Origin: Candidatus Methanoperedens sp.
GTDB lineage: Archaea > Halobacteriota > Methanosarcinia > Methanosarcinales > Methanoperedenaceae
Assembly (NCBI GenBank): GCA_027460605.1
Contig: JAPZAN010000218.1
Coordinates: 1 to 10,907, forward strand
Length of the DNA stretch: 10,907 nucleotides
Direction of reading: 5' to 3'
Of this stretch, positions 1-7,145 are shown piece by piece. Numbering within the stretch: position 1 is the stretch's first letter; every line of letters begins with the position of its first letter. The notes beneath the pieces were generated by a model. The model did no database searches and had not been told where the DNA came from. It was given only the letters and a program-made list of their open reading frames with translations. Both the position numbers and the translations under genes were made by a program.

Positions 1-176
1 CTGATGAAATAGGCGAGAGAGTGGAATCCGTGAGGATAGTATCTCCGGGTTCATACGAATTAAATCTTGAATCGCTGCTGGAAAGAGATGAAATCGTAAT
101 GGCGCTTAAAGAAGATGGGACATACCTTGTACATTTGCCCTCGGTATTCCAGAAAAAGAAGCATCATGAGCGGTAA
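1..176 (+). CDS. Hypothetical protein, C-terminal fragment
   Basis: An open frame enters from the left edge (first complete codon at base 3) and ends at TAA 174-176, giving 57 residues of a C-terminus. The piece is mixed alpha/beta in character, with many charged residues, the segments RVESVRIVSPGSYELNLESL and EDGTYLVHLPSVF, and a basic tail KKKHHER. I do not recognise the family and see no catalytic motif. Codon use looks like that of the conserved genes further right, so it is probably a real gene whose body lies outside the window. Its last 13 bases overlap, tail to tail, the end of the convergent secreted-protein gene. Confidence 0.55.
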   Translation, partial: DEIGERVESVRIVSPGSYELNLESLLERDEIVMALKEDGTYLVHLPSVFQKKKHHER

Positions 177-604
177 AATGTGTTGGGTGTTGAATTAAGA
201 TTGGTGTATTCTTTTGTGCGAGGCGAATCGGGGGTGGAAACGATGATGGAATTTATACTGGCTCCAAGCTTGCGCGAATCATGCAAATAAAATCCATTTT
301 CAAGCCGTGAGATGTTTTTCACATTGAGAATTGTTTCGTCCTGATTCAGTTTCACAATATCATACTCAAAATTCGAGAAGATGTTTCTTATTTTGGGTTC
401 AATGCTTTTACTTCCAAATAAAAGAATATACATTTTTGGAATTTTACCGAGGTCATAATTCACTATGAATGTGGCGTTGGTTTTATCAAAATTAATAATG
501 AGTGAAGTAATTTCAAAAGTATGATTTGCGGACGTACCTCCTGACATCGGAAGTATTGATGCGAAAACCAATACAATGAAAATTACCATGATTGATTTTT
601 TCAT
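164..604 (-). CDS. Small secreted protein of unknown function
   Basis: A 146-residue protein with a clear Sec-type signal peptide: MKK, then a hydrophobic core at about residues 5-20, then a small-residue region SGGTSA where cleavage is likely near residue 26. There is no cysteine in that region, so it is not a lipoprotein, and no second membrane segment is obvious. The mature part is about 120 residues, predicted beta-rich, with four N-glycosylation sequons (NHT 27, NAT 43, NIS 97, NST 137), which fits an exported archaeal glycoprotein. I do not recognise a domain. The start is supported by the signal peptide and by a TATA-like element about 30 bases upstream that would give an almost leaderless transcript. 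The 3' end overlaps the convergent upstream gene by 13 bases. Confidence 0.6.
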   Translation of the reverse strand: MKKSIMVIFIVLVFASILPMSGGTSANHTFEITSLIINFDKTNATFIVNYDLGKIPKMYILLFGSKSIEPKIRNIFSNFEYDIVKLNQDETILNVKNISRLENGFYLHDSRKLGASINSIIVSTPDSPRTKEYTNLNSTPNTFYRS

Positions 605-627
605 CGGGGAATTACCATGTATTCTTC

Positions 628-640
628 AAATATATCTTTT
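628..640 (-). promoter_or_regulatory. Probable TATA/BRE promoter of the secreted-protein gene
   Basis: On the minus strand this reads AAAAGATATATTT: a purine-rich BRE-like run followed by a TATA-like core. Its centre is about 30 bases from the ATG at 604, so an archaeal start site 24-27 bases downstream would fall a few bases before the start codon. Inferred from sequence and spacing only. Confidence 0.4.
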
Positions 641-917
641 TGCATCATTTTTGTTAATACCGCTTTTCTGCAGAAACTAAATGGGGTAGTGTTTCTTTGC
701 CCATTCCGATTTTACTTTTCCATTAATAATACCGTGCAGCGACTCAATACTATACAGCAATATACAGCATCCCCTATTATATTTTTTGCGCCAATAGTAG
801 ATTATCTATCCATAAGTCTCAAATAATTGTCCACATTTTTTTAAAGACTGTATTTTATTAATGCATAATATCTAAATTTGGGAAAAACTTTATCAAGCAT
901 TAGTTAAAATGATACAA

Positions 918-974
918 TGGGTTGGCAGAACATTTTTTAATACACTAACCCCCACTCCCCAATCTGCCAACTCA
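918..974. repeat. 12-bp inverted repeat with 33-base loop
   Basis: Left arm 918-929 (TGGGTTGGCAGA) pairs with right arm 963-974 (TCTGCCAACTCA) at 11 of 12 positions, with one G-T. The loop holds a run of six T and C-rich tracts. It could be a structured RNA, a protein-binding dyad or the ends of a small insertion. No coding frame crosses it. Confidence 0.5.
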
Positions 975-1034
975 TCTATTCCCCCAACCTTCGATATCAT
1001 TCATTGGGTAAATTATAGTGTTTCTAGTATTACT

Positions 1035-1044
1035 TATAAAAAGG
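1035..1044 (-). terminator. Possible T-rich terminator of the MNT-HEPN-nth unit
   Basis: About 40 bases past the nth stop the minus strand reads CCTTTTTATA, a T-run of the kind that ends archaeal transcripts. The same bases read TATAAAAAGG on the plus strand and could be taken for a TATA box, but nothing credible starts downstream on that strand because nth lies there antisense. Confidence 0.3.
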
Positions 1045-1081
1045 CTGTTGAGAATGTAATGGCACTGGAATAACACTAGAA

Positions 1082-1693
1082 TCATTTCCCGCCAACAGGG
1101 CATAAGTCACCAAGCATACATACTCCGCACTTCGGTCCCACCGGTCTGCATATATCCTGCCCGAATCTCACAAGCAGCTCATTGATATAGCGCCAATGCT
1201 TCTTGGGGAGGACTTCGCGAAGTTTAATTTCTGTCTCTTCTGGTGATTTTGTGCTGACAAGCCCGAGCCTGTTAGAGATTCTATGGACATGGGTATCCAC
1301 AGCAATCGCATCCTTGCCAAAACCGTAAACGAGAACACAATTTGCGGTCTTTCTCCCCACGCCCGGAAGCAAGAGCAACGTATCCATATCGTCAGGAACT
1401 TTGCCCTTGTAATCATTGCTGATTATCCGGGCTATTTCCTTTACGCGCGGTGCCTTAATGCGGTAGAACCCGACTTCCCGAATCAGTTCCTCAATTTCCG
1501 CAACATCGGCATGTGCAAGCGCAGCCAGGGTTCCATATTTCGAGAATAGTTTCTCCGATGCTCTGTCAGTGACCTCGTCGCGGGTGCGCTGGGAGAGGAC
1601 GGTGGCTATAAGCTGGCGAAAAGGGTCACGTGAATTGAATTTGCCTGGTGGGTAGCGGTTTTTAAGGCGGGAGATGATGAGGTCGATGGTCAT
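1082..1693 (-). CDS. nth: Endonuclease III (DNA glycosylase/AP lyase)
   Basis: A 203-residue base-excision repair enzyme that removes oxidised pyrimidines and cleaves the resulting abasic site. The family hallmarks are all present: the helix-hairpin-helix LLLLPGVGRKTANCVL at about 106-121 with the catalytic lysine K115, the catalytic aspartate D133 in VDTHVHRI, and a C-terminal [4Fe-4S] loop with cysteines 182, 189, 192 and 198 in the canonical C-X6-C-X2-C-X5-C spacing. Length and start match the usual compact Nth. It is the last gene of a minus-strand set, 20 bases after the HEPN gene, so it may be co-transcribed with the MNT-HEPN pair. No strong Shine-Dalgarno precedes the ATG. Nothing suggests loss of function. 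Confidence 0.95.
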   Translation of the reverse strand: MTIDLIISRLKNRYPPGKFNSRDPFRQLIATVLSQRTRDEVTDRASEKLFSKYGTLAALAHADVAEIEELIREVGFYRIKAPRVKEIARIISNDYKGKVPDDMDTLLLLPGVGRKTANCVLVYGFGKDAIAVDTHVHRISNRLGLVSTKSPEETEIKLREVLPKKHWRYINELLVRFGQDICRPVGPKCGVCMLGDLCPVGGK

Positions 1694-1713
1694 TTTTTAC
1701 TTAGGCTCGGTGA

Positions 1714-2130
1714 TCAGGCTTCAATTAACTTCTCGATTGTCTCTGCGAACTCATACAAGTCATCAATATCCTCTTTCAGGTATTGGTAAGCTCTTGAATC
1801 ATCCACCTTGCCATACCTGTGGACAAGGAGATTCCTGAAGCTGACCATATCCTCAAGACTGTCTGAGAGTTTTTTTGGAATTATTTTGTCATCGGCAAGC
1901 TTTCGTATAGCATCCCTGTTATCCTTAGGAAGTCCCAGACTTTTTCCGGCGATTATCAGGTTGCATATATCGAGAATGTCCTCACAGGCAAGCTGGAAAG
2001 TTCTCTCGCAGGCTCTCCTCGTGCGGCGCTCCCCTATATATTCATCTTCTGTATCAGGGATATCCTCATCAAGTTCAGCGATATAAACCAGAAGCTCACT
2101 CAATTTGTCTTTTATTCTTTCGATATCCAT
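1714..2130 (-). CDS. hepT: HEPN-domain toxin (HepT/DUF86-like)
   Basis: A 138-residue all-helical protein with the HEPN signature RX4HXY: R99, H104 and Y106 in the stretch RNLLVHRY. In characterised MntA-HepT systems the Arg and His form the ribonuclease site of a HEPN dimer, and the Tyr is the residue AMPylated by the partner nucleotidyltransferase. The start codon lies one base after the MNT stop, so the two genes are tightly coupled in the antitoxin-first order. No membrane segment or signal is visible. The pair could be a toxin-antitoxin or phage-defence module. The chemistry is known for the family; activity of this copy is inferred from the intact motif. Confidence 0.88.
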   Translation of the reverse strand: MDIERIKDKLSELLVYIAELDEDIPDTEDEYIGERRTRRACERTFQLACEDILDICNLIIAGKSLGLPKDNRDAIRKLADDKIIPKKLSDSLEDMVSFRNLLVHRYGKVDDSRAYQYLKEDIDDLYEFAETIEKLIEA

Positions 2131-2131
2131 T

Positions 2132-2533
2132 TTAAACCCTTACTCTCCTGCTCATTTCCCTTAATACCTTATTGTAATATTCCCTGTGTCGCCTGTAGCC
2201 TGCATATTCCAGGTCGTTTTCTTTGAGAAGCGTCAGCAAATGGTACATATCCTTAGTGTAAAGCACCTTCCCTTCCTCTGAAATCCTTTTTCTGATGTGA
2301 ACCGGCAGTTCGTGGTACATTGAAATGTCAACACCCGATGGCATGGCGGAATCAAGGGATAATCTCTCTCTCAGACTTGGCTCTCTTGAGGGGATGATGC
2401 AGAGGTCTATATCTCTCCCTGTTTTTCCTCTTGCATGAGAGCCGAAAAGCAGAACGCTGTGGACGAAATCTAAGCTCTTTAGTGTCTCAAGAATTTCGTC
2501 TATTTTCGGTTCGGTTTTTGCGCTTTTGCTCAT
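2132..2533 (-). CDS. mntA: MNT-type minimal nucleotidyltransferase antitoxin (MntA-like)
   Basis: A 133-residue protein of the DNA polymerase beta-like nucleotidyltransferase superfamily. The core motif GS-X8-DXD is complete: G31 and S32 in LLFGSHARG, metal-binding D41 and D43 in RDIDL, and a likely third carboxylate D69 in GVDIS. In known pairs the enzyme transfers AMP to a tyrosine on the HEPN partner and so neutralises it. The C-terminal third (about 100-133) is helical and strongly basic and may contact the partner or nucleic acid. AGGAAG lies four bases upstream of the ATG and supports this start. It is the first gene of the minus-strand set, followed after one base by the HEPN gene. The preceding region carries paired direct repeats around a TATA-like box, which suggests autoregulation. 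Confidence 0.88.
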   Translation of the reverse strand: MSKSAKTEPKIDEILETLKSLDFVHSVLLFGSHARGKTGRDIDLCIIPSREPSLRERLSLDSAMPSGVDISMYHELPVHIRKRISEEGKVLYTKDMYHLLTLLKENDLEYAGYRRHREYYNKVLREMSRRVRV

Positions 2534-2589
2534 CTTACTTCCTGCATATCTGCTTGTGTTAATTACAATAATTCTTTTATTGTGTTAAT
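2534..2589 (-). promoter_or_regulatory. Promoter/operator of the MNT-HEPN pair: TATA-like box between two direct repeats
   Basis: The 10-mer TTGTGTTAAT (plus-strand reading) occurs at 2554-2563 and again, perfectly, at 2580-2589. Between them the minus strand reads ATAAAAGAATTATTG, a good TATA-like core about 43 bases from the ATG. The second copy covers the expected transcription start. AGGAAG at 2543-2538 (minus) is the ribosome binding site. Repeats flanking a core promoter are the usual design for an autoregulated toxin-antitoxin operon; binding is inferred. Confidence 0.45.
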
Positions 2590-2635
2590 AATCTTGCCCA
2601 TAGGCTTTTCAACCGTGCTAAGCTGGACTTGCGGT

Positions 2636-2651
2636 CGATATAATTTTAAAT
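2636..2651 (+). promoter_or_regulatory. TATA-like run before the helicase
   Basis: GATATAATTTTAAAT fits an archaeal TATA core, but it lies only about 10 bases before the GTG at 2652. It would then start transcription near 2665-2670, inside the annotated frame. Either the true start codon is further downstream or this is chance AT-richness. Confidence 0.25.
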
Positions 2652-3242
2652 GTGCGGGTGTATTGGAGTACGTGGTGCAGGTATTTGGTAGATCAAGATG
2701 AGATTCACAGGATAGCGGTAGGAAGAGAGTTCTTAACAGAAGTTAAGAAATTAGAAGAAATAATATCAGAGATCGAAAAGCAAAAATCATTTCGAATCTT
2801 TGGATATCTTTTAATACCTGTCATACTTGGTTTTTTTGTTTTCCTGATGAAAAAGATGGCTTCTATAGATAAAGAGATACGCGTCGCTGTTGTGGGGAAA
2901 TACGCCCATCTTGGGGATTCCTACATAAGCATAAACGAAGCGCTCAAGCATGCTGGGATAGAGTGCGGTGAGAACATATTCATCTTAATAAAGAAGAAGG
3001 ATGAATTAACACAAAAGGTTAGAAATGAAATCGAAGCTTCAAACTACCAACTTAAAAATAATTTAAAACATCTAAAGGATGCAGATACTTTTCTTATATA
3101 CTCTGTTAGAGCAGATTTGCTGGGCAAACTCGAAGATTACAGAAGTATTCTTCATTATTTGAAACTAAAAAATGAAAACTTTGAAAAATCGTTCAATGAT
3201 ATCATCGAAACTTCAATAAGGAACAGAAGACAGCAATTGTAA
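2652..3242 (+). pseudogene. UvrD-family helicase, N-terminal fragment (frame 1 of 3)
   Basis: This 196-codon frame carries the N-terminal extension of the helicase that continues in other frames. It shows a coiled-coil segment (about 27-45), one membrane-spanning stretch IFGYLLIPVILGFFVFLM (about 49-66), a short CTP-synthase-like piece (about 74-106), then a second charged helical region (about 112-186). The true frame is left at about 3208-3212: past this point the frame gives SIRNRRQQL, whereas the -1 frame gives FNKEQKTAIV, the expected Q-motif of a UvrD helicase. Adding one T to ACTTC at 3210-3214 would join them as ET-FNKEQ. The GTG start is uncertain, because a TATA-like run (2639-2650) sits directly on it, and a later start is possible. 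Confidence 0.55.
2871..2969 (+). other. CTP-synthase (PyrG)-like segment embedded in the helicase N-terminal frame
   Basis: Residues 74-106 of the helicase N-terminal frame (starting KEIRVAVVGKYAHLGDSY and including INEALKHAGIECG) closely match the opening of the glutaminase half of CTP synthase, whose family pattern is V-x-I-A-x-VGKY-x-x-L-x-DAY-x-S-x-x-EALKHAG. The codons here are more GC-rich than the flanking helicase DNA. No other part of PyrG is present on either side, so it cannot be a working domain. It looks like a short captured fragment. Chance resemblance is unlikely but a database search is needed. Confidence 0.5.
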
Positions 3243-3652
3243 CAGACGATAAACATAATCTAGTGGTAGCAGGTGCAGGCTCAGGAAAAACAGAAGTTCT
3301 AATCACCAGAATCGCTTACCTTGTGCTAAGAAAACAAGAAAAAATAGCACCCGAAAGAATACTTGCCTTGGCTTTTCAGAATAAGGCTGCAAAGGAAATT
3401 GAAGAAAGGCTAAACAGGAGGTTTGGAATAGAAGTTAAGATTAAGATTTTTCATTCTTTTGGGCTTGAAGTTCTTACTAATGCTTCATTGCATCCAAAAT
3501 TAAAATTTAATGGAGATAATTTCGAGTCTGGATACAATGAATTCATAGCAGGGCTCTATAAAAAAGCAGAAAAGGAATCTTCGTTTCAAAACAAACTTTT
3601 CGCTTATATGCTGTATTTTGGAGATGACGAACTGATTAAACAGGAATCCTAA
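3200..3652 (+). pseudogene. UvrD-family helicase, ATP-binding fragment (frame 2 of 3)
   Basis: This frame is open from just after a stop at 3197-3199, and its first helicase-like residues are at 3212 (FNKEQ, the Q-motif). It carries Walker A GAGSGKT at 3272-3292, motif Ia in LALAFQNKAAKEIEERL, and the FHSFG motif that follows it in UvrD/Rep proteins, so it is the first half of domain 1A. No start codon precedes the Q-motif in this frame; the GTG at 3263 would cut off the Q-motif and is not a believable start. It ends IKQES-stop at 3652, whereas the -1 frame continues at about 3640 as TGILNEKYIKVLYEHPAG. One extra A in the AAA run at 3638-3640 would join them. Confidence 0.7.
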
Positions 3653-5148
3653 ATGAAAAATACATCAAAGTGCTTTATGAACATCCCGCAGGCTGGATGA
3701 ACTATAAAAATGAAAAAGGCGAAACAAAAACACCAAAACCAGATTTCTTATTGCAAGAATATAATATCTATATCGAGCACTGGGCGATTGATGAGAGAGG
3801 CAATGTTCCTGAATGGTTTGATCAAGACTACAGGAAAGGAATGAAGGCAAAGATAGAGAGATTCCAACAACAAAAAAAGTATTCTCTAATAGAAACAACC
3901 TATGGAGAATTTAAAAGTAATAATTTTATAAACCATTTTGAAAACAAATTAATCAAAGAGATTAGAAGAAAATATCCAGACCAAGATTTTGTTATTACTG
4001 AAATGGGCTATTCTGAAATTGTTGAAAGGGTATGGAAAAATTGCAAGGAATCGATGAAACGAAATCCTAAGGATATAGCAAATTTCATCACAAAAGCAAA
4101 AACAAACGGCTTAACACCTGAAAAGATACTTGAAAGACTGGAAAAAGAAAAGTGGTCTCCGAAACAAAAGACTTTTGCAGAGTTGGCACTGGTAATTTAC
4201 AGGGAGTACGAAAAAGGGCTCAGGCTAACTAACGAGATAGATTTTTCTGATATGATCAATCTGGCAATAGTGGAATTAGAGAAGAATGGATCACTTTATG
4301 AAAATTCTTTCGATCATATATTGATAGATGAGTATCAAGATATAAGTCCACAAAGATACCGTCTTATAAACGCACTGATGGAAAAGAATCGTAATTGTAA
4401 ACTATTCTGCGTGGGAGATGATTGGCAAAGTATTATGGGCTTTACAGGTTCAAATTTAGAGTTCTTTGTAAAATTTCAAGATTATTTTGACCATCCTGCA
4501 AGAACTGATTTATCTGTCAATTACCGAAGCATAAAATCTATTGTGGATGCTGGAGCAGAACTAATCAAATATAATGACGATGGGCAGCTTAAGAAACAAA
4601 CAATAGCGAACAACAATGACGAAAAGAAAATCCTTGTTTTTTCATCATTAATTGAAAACAAATGGAACTATTATCAACAAGTCGCTTGCCATTGTGTAAA
4701 TACTGTTAGAGAATATATCAATAAAGGGTATGCTCCTGAAGATATAAGGATCTTGTATAGAATTGGAAATCCATATTTAGAAAATAAGATTTTTGAATAT
4801 GCGAAATTCAATAATATTCTTATTCAAAAAAATTCCCCCAATCCTCGATCAATAAAATTGATGACCGTCCATAAGAGTAAAGGTTTACAGGCAAAAGTTG
4901 TATTTCTGCTTTGTGTTGATAAAGGTCTATACGGTTTTCCATGCGAAATCGAAGACCCATTCATATTTGAACCCGCCATGTATAAAAGATTAAATAATAA
5001 AGAAGAAGAGGAAAGAAGGCTATTTTATGTGGCAATTACCAGATCGAAAGAAGACATCATAATTTACACTCAAAAAGATAACGAAAGTATGTTCTTGAAA
5101 GAAATTCAGAAATATACAGAAATTAAAAATATAACTAATAATTCATGA
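3640..5148 (+). pseudogene. UvrD-family helicase, main C-terminal fragment (frame 3 of 3)
   Basis: This long frame is open from 3640, and GTG at 3670 is the first possible start. It begins with an insert domain of the type found in archaeal/HelD-like UvrD helicases (YEHPAGW, then KPDFLLQEYNIYIEHWAIDE), followed by the rest of the motor. All later SF1 motifs are intact: motif II ILIDEYQD near 4318-4341, motif III VGDDWQSIMGFTGSN near 4411-4455, NYRS near 4519-4530, motif V MTVHKSKG at 4861-4884, and motif VI RRLFYVAITRSKED near 5014-5055. Relatives as I recall them have a KS-x-x-E motif ahead of the PDF/IEH segment. I cannot find one here, so sequence may be missing at the junction. The motor was recently functional. 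DNA translocation or repair is the family role; this copy cannot be made as one protein without correcting two frames. Confidence 0.72.
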
Positions 5149-5202
5149 AATACGAACCCACGTAACTTATTTCACTCCCTACCGCATCTATCACTCAAAT
5201 CT

Positions 5203-6015
5203 ATGACAACCGAATGCACCGCCTGCAAAGGAACAGGCACAATAATCCTCAGCGAAAAGGAATGCTCCGACTGCAAGGGCTCAGGCAAGCCAAAAGCCAT
5301 AAGCCTTGATCAACTCTCTGAAAAAGACCTGGGAAAGCTCATGGGAGGGGGCATAAAATGCGCAAAGTGCCAGGGCACAGGCAGGATATCGGTCATCGAA
5401 CCATGCAAGAATTGCGCCGGCAGGGGAAAGTTCTTCACATGCACCGTTTGCGGCAGGGAAACCACGAAAGGCGACCTCTGCGAGAGCTGCGCCAAAAAAC
5501 CACTTGTCCATGTCCTGAGCGCAGAATGCGACACGCGCGAGCTTGATGTCGGGAAGGTTTACGAAGGAAAAGTGCAGGGACATGCCAACTTCGGTGTGTT
5601 CGTTGACCTGAATCCCCAGATTCGGGGGCTTATTCATTCAAGCAACATCAATGTAATCCCGGAAATCGGTGATAAATTATTCGTTGAAGTGAAAAACATA
5701 GCCCAGAACGGCAACATCGAACTGCTCCCGAAGAGCCTGAAGGAATTCCAGCTAATTGAGGTCGAAAAACAGCTCCCCCGCCGCAAGACAACAGAACTCT
5801 CAAAGTACCTGGGCAAGCTCGTGCATCTCTCAGGCGAGGTAATACAGATAAAACAGACTGGCGGCCCCACCATATTCACAATCTCGGATGAGGATGGGAC
5901 AGTTCAGTGCGCCGCATTTGAGAAGGCAGGCGAGCGGGCATATCCAGAGATAAAGTCCGAGACCATCGTGAAGGTAATCGGTGAGCCCTCGATGAGGAAC
6001 GGCGCCATGCCATAA
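5203..6015 (+). pseudogene. RecJ/DHH-family protein, N-terminal zinc-finger/S1/OB fragment
   Basis: This 270-codon frame is the front half of an archaeal RecJ-like DHH phosphoesterase. It has four DnaJ-type CXXCXGXG zinc modules (CTACKGTG at 5, CSDCKGSG at 21, CAKCQGTG at 53, CKNCAGRG at 68) and a further two-pair knuckle (C80, C83, C93, C96). An S1 RNA-binding domain follows (about 115-175, VYEGKVQGHANFGVFVDL), then a tRNA-anti type OB fold (about 205-265, LSGEVIQIKQTGGPTIFTI). The OB fold stops at IGEPSMRNG, where a final strand is normally expected, and the frame ends three codons later. The rest resumes in the -1 frame from about 6009. Such proteins are thought to act on single-stranded nucleic acid. 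No Shine-Dalgarno is visible. The start fits because the zinc cysteines begin at residue 5. Confidence 0.75.
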
Positions 6016-7145
6016 GGAAAGCGGTTTTCAAATCACGGCCTATAATCATAAGGCACCATGCAGATGCTGACGGCATTACATCAGCAATAGCGATAGAACG
6101 TGCGCTCCTGCCGCTGCTTCGCGAAGTCGGAGGCTCTGATGCAGACCGCCATTTCTACAGGCGCTCCCCTTCAAAAGCGCCGTTCTATGAACTTGAGGAC
6201 GTAACAAAAGACCTCACATTCGCGCTTGAAGACCAGGAGCGTTTCTCCCAGAAGATGCCGCTTGTGGTATTGATGGACAACGGCGCGACCGAGGAGGATA
6301 TGCCGGCCATGAAACAGGCGATAATTTACGGCGTGGATATCATGGTCATCGACCACCACCATCCTGACGGCACAATTGATTCCATGGTGCTTGAGCATGT
6401 GAACCCTGCATACGCCGGCGGGGATTTCGGCATAACCACAGGCATGATCGGCACTGAGATTGCCCGCATGATAAACCCGGAGGTCACGGAAGAGATAAAG
6501 CACCTTCCTGCAGTTTCAGCGGTCGGGGACAGGTCAGCGGCGCCTGAAGCAGAGCTATATAAATCACTTGTAGCAGACAAATACAAACCTGAAGACCTGA
6601 AGAACATGGCGCTTGCAATTGATTACGAGGCTTTCTGGCAGAGGTTCAATGATGGAAGGGGTATCATGAACGACATTCTCAATCTCGGTTCAAATATCCG
6701 GCATCATCAGATAGTAAAATTATTGTGCGAGCAGGCCAACGCTGCTATAACCGAGCAGCTTGAGGCGTCGATGCCCAATGTGAAAACCCAAAAACTGGCT
6801 AACGGCGCCATATTGAATGTAATTGACGTTGAAAATTATGCCCACAAATTCACGTTTCCACCGCCTGGCAAAACAAGCGGTGAAATCCATGACCGCCTGT
6901 GCTCCCGGTACAACGGGCAGCCAGTGGTCACCATCGGGTACGGTCCTGATTTTGCAGTATTGCGCTCAAGAGGTGTCAAAATGAACATCCCGCAGATAGT
7001 GAAAGAATTGCACAGCGAAATCAAAGGCGCAGGAGTGAGCGGTGGAGGTCATCTCGTGGTGGGCAGCATAAAGTTCGTGGAAGGCATGAGAAAAGAAGTG
7101 CTTGCAAAACTGGTTGAGAAAATAGGGGCGGCTGGGACGCAATGA
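6009..7145 (+). pseudogene. RecJ/DHH-family protein, C-terminal phosphoesterase fragment
   Basis: This is the catalytic half of the RecJ-like protein: DHH motif I in IIIRHHADADGI, motif II in VVLMDNGA, the eponymous motif III in MVIDHHHPDG, motif IV in SAVGDRS, and a DHHA1 domain ending with GAGVSGGGH. The homologous reading begins AIRKAVFKSRP at about 6009. No ATG, GTG or TTG occurs between the in-frame stop at 5982 and ATG 6255, and 6255 lies after motif I. A naturally separate gene would therefore lack a metal-binding motif. This makes a damaged or mis-assembled single gene more likely than a genuine split. The TGA stop at 7143-7145 is shared with the ATG of a repeat-derived reading frame (ATGA). 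Confidence 0.75.

Larger units (their letters stand above)
641..1081. other. AT-rich intergenic spacer without a convincing gene
   Basis: This stretch separates the secreted-protein promoter from the end of nth. The longest frame in it (617-826, plus strand, 69 codons) has no ribosome binding site, begins inside the secreted protein's promoter, and encodes an unstructured Phe/Ile/Asn-rich string, so I do not call it. The spacer holds T- and A-runs near 837 and 868, C-rich tracts near 948-960 and 981-985, a long inverted repeat at 918-974, and a more distant 7-bp inverted pair (TAGTGTT at 1016, AACACTA at 1072). No tRNA-like fold was seen by eye. Confidence 0.5.

Noticed and set aside
617..826. 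A 69-codon plus-strand reading frame in the spacer
   Set aside because: It begins inside the promoter of the divergent secreted-protein gene, has no ribosome binding site, and its product has no domain-like pattern; the AT-rich spacer makes such frames likely by chance.
884..897. AAAAACTTTATCAA resembling the AAAACTTT...ATCAAAAC repeat module
   Set aside because: The second hairpin arm and the ATGA boundary are absent, so it is too short to count as a degenerate copy.
2650..2691. ATGTGCGGGTGTATTGGAGT would encode MCGCIGV, like the N-terminus of class II amidotransferases (GlmS, PurF, AsnB), right after a TATA-like run
   Set aside because: The frame stops after 13 codons and only about seven residues match, so coincidence is likely; it also lies in a different frame from the helicase.
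5281..5637. Long antisense frames over the RecJ-like gene (and similar ones over cobZ at 10404-10862 and over the flavoprotein at 7798-8211)
   Set aside because: They lie opposite genes with clear conserved motifs and contain no motif of their own; they mirror the codon bias of the real strand.
6255..7145. ATG 6255 as the start of an independent DHH gene
   Set aside because: This start removes the HADADG metal-binding motif, which is present in the same frame upstream; a fragment is the better reading.
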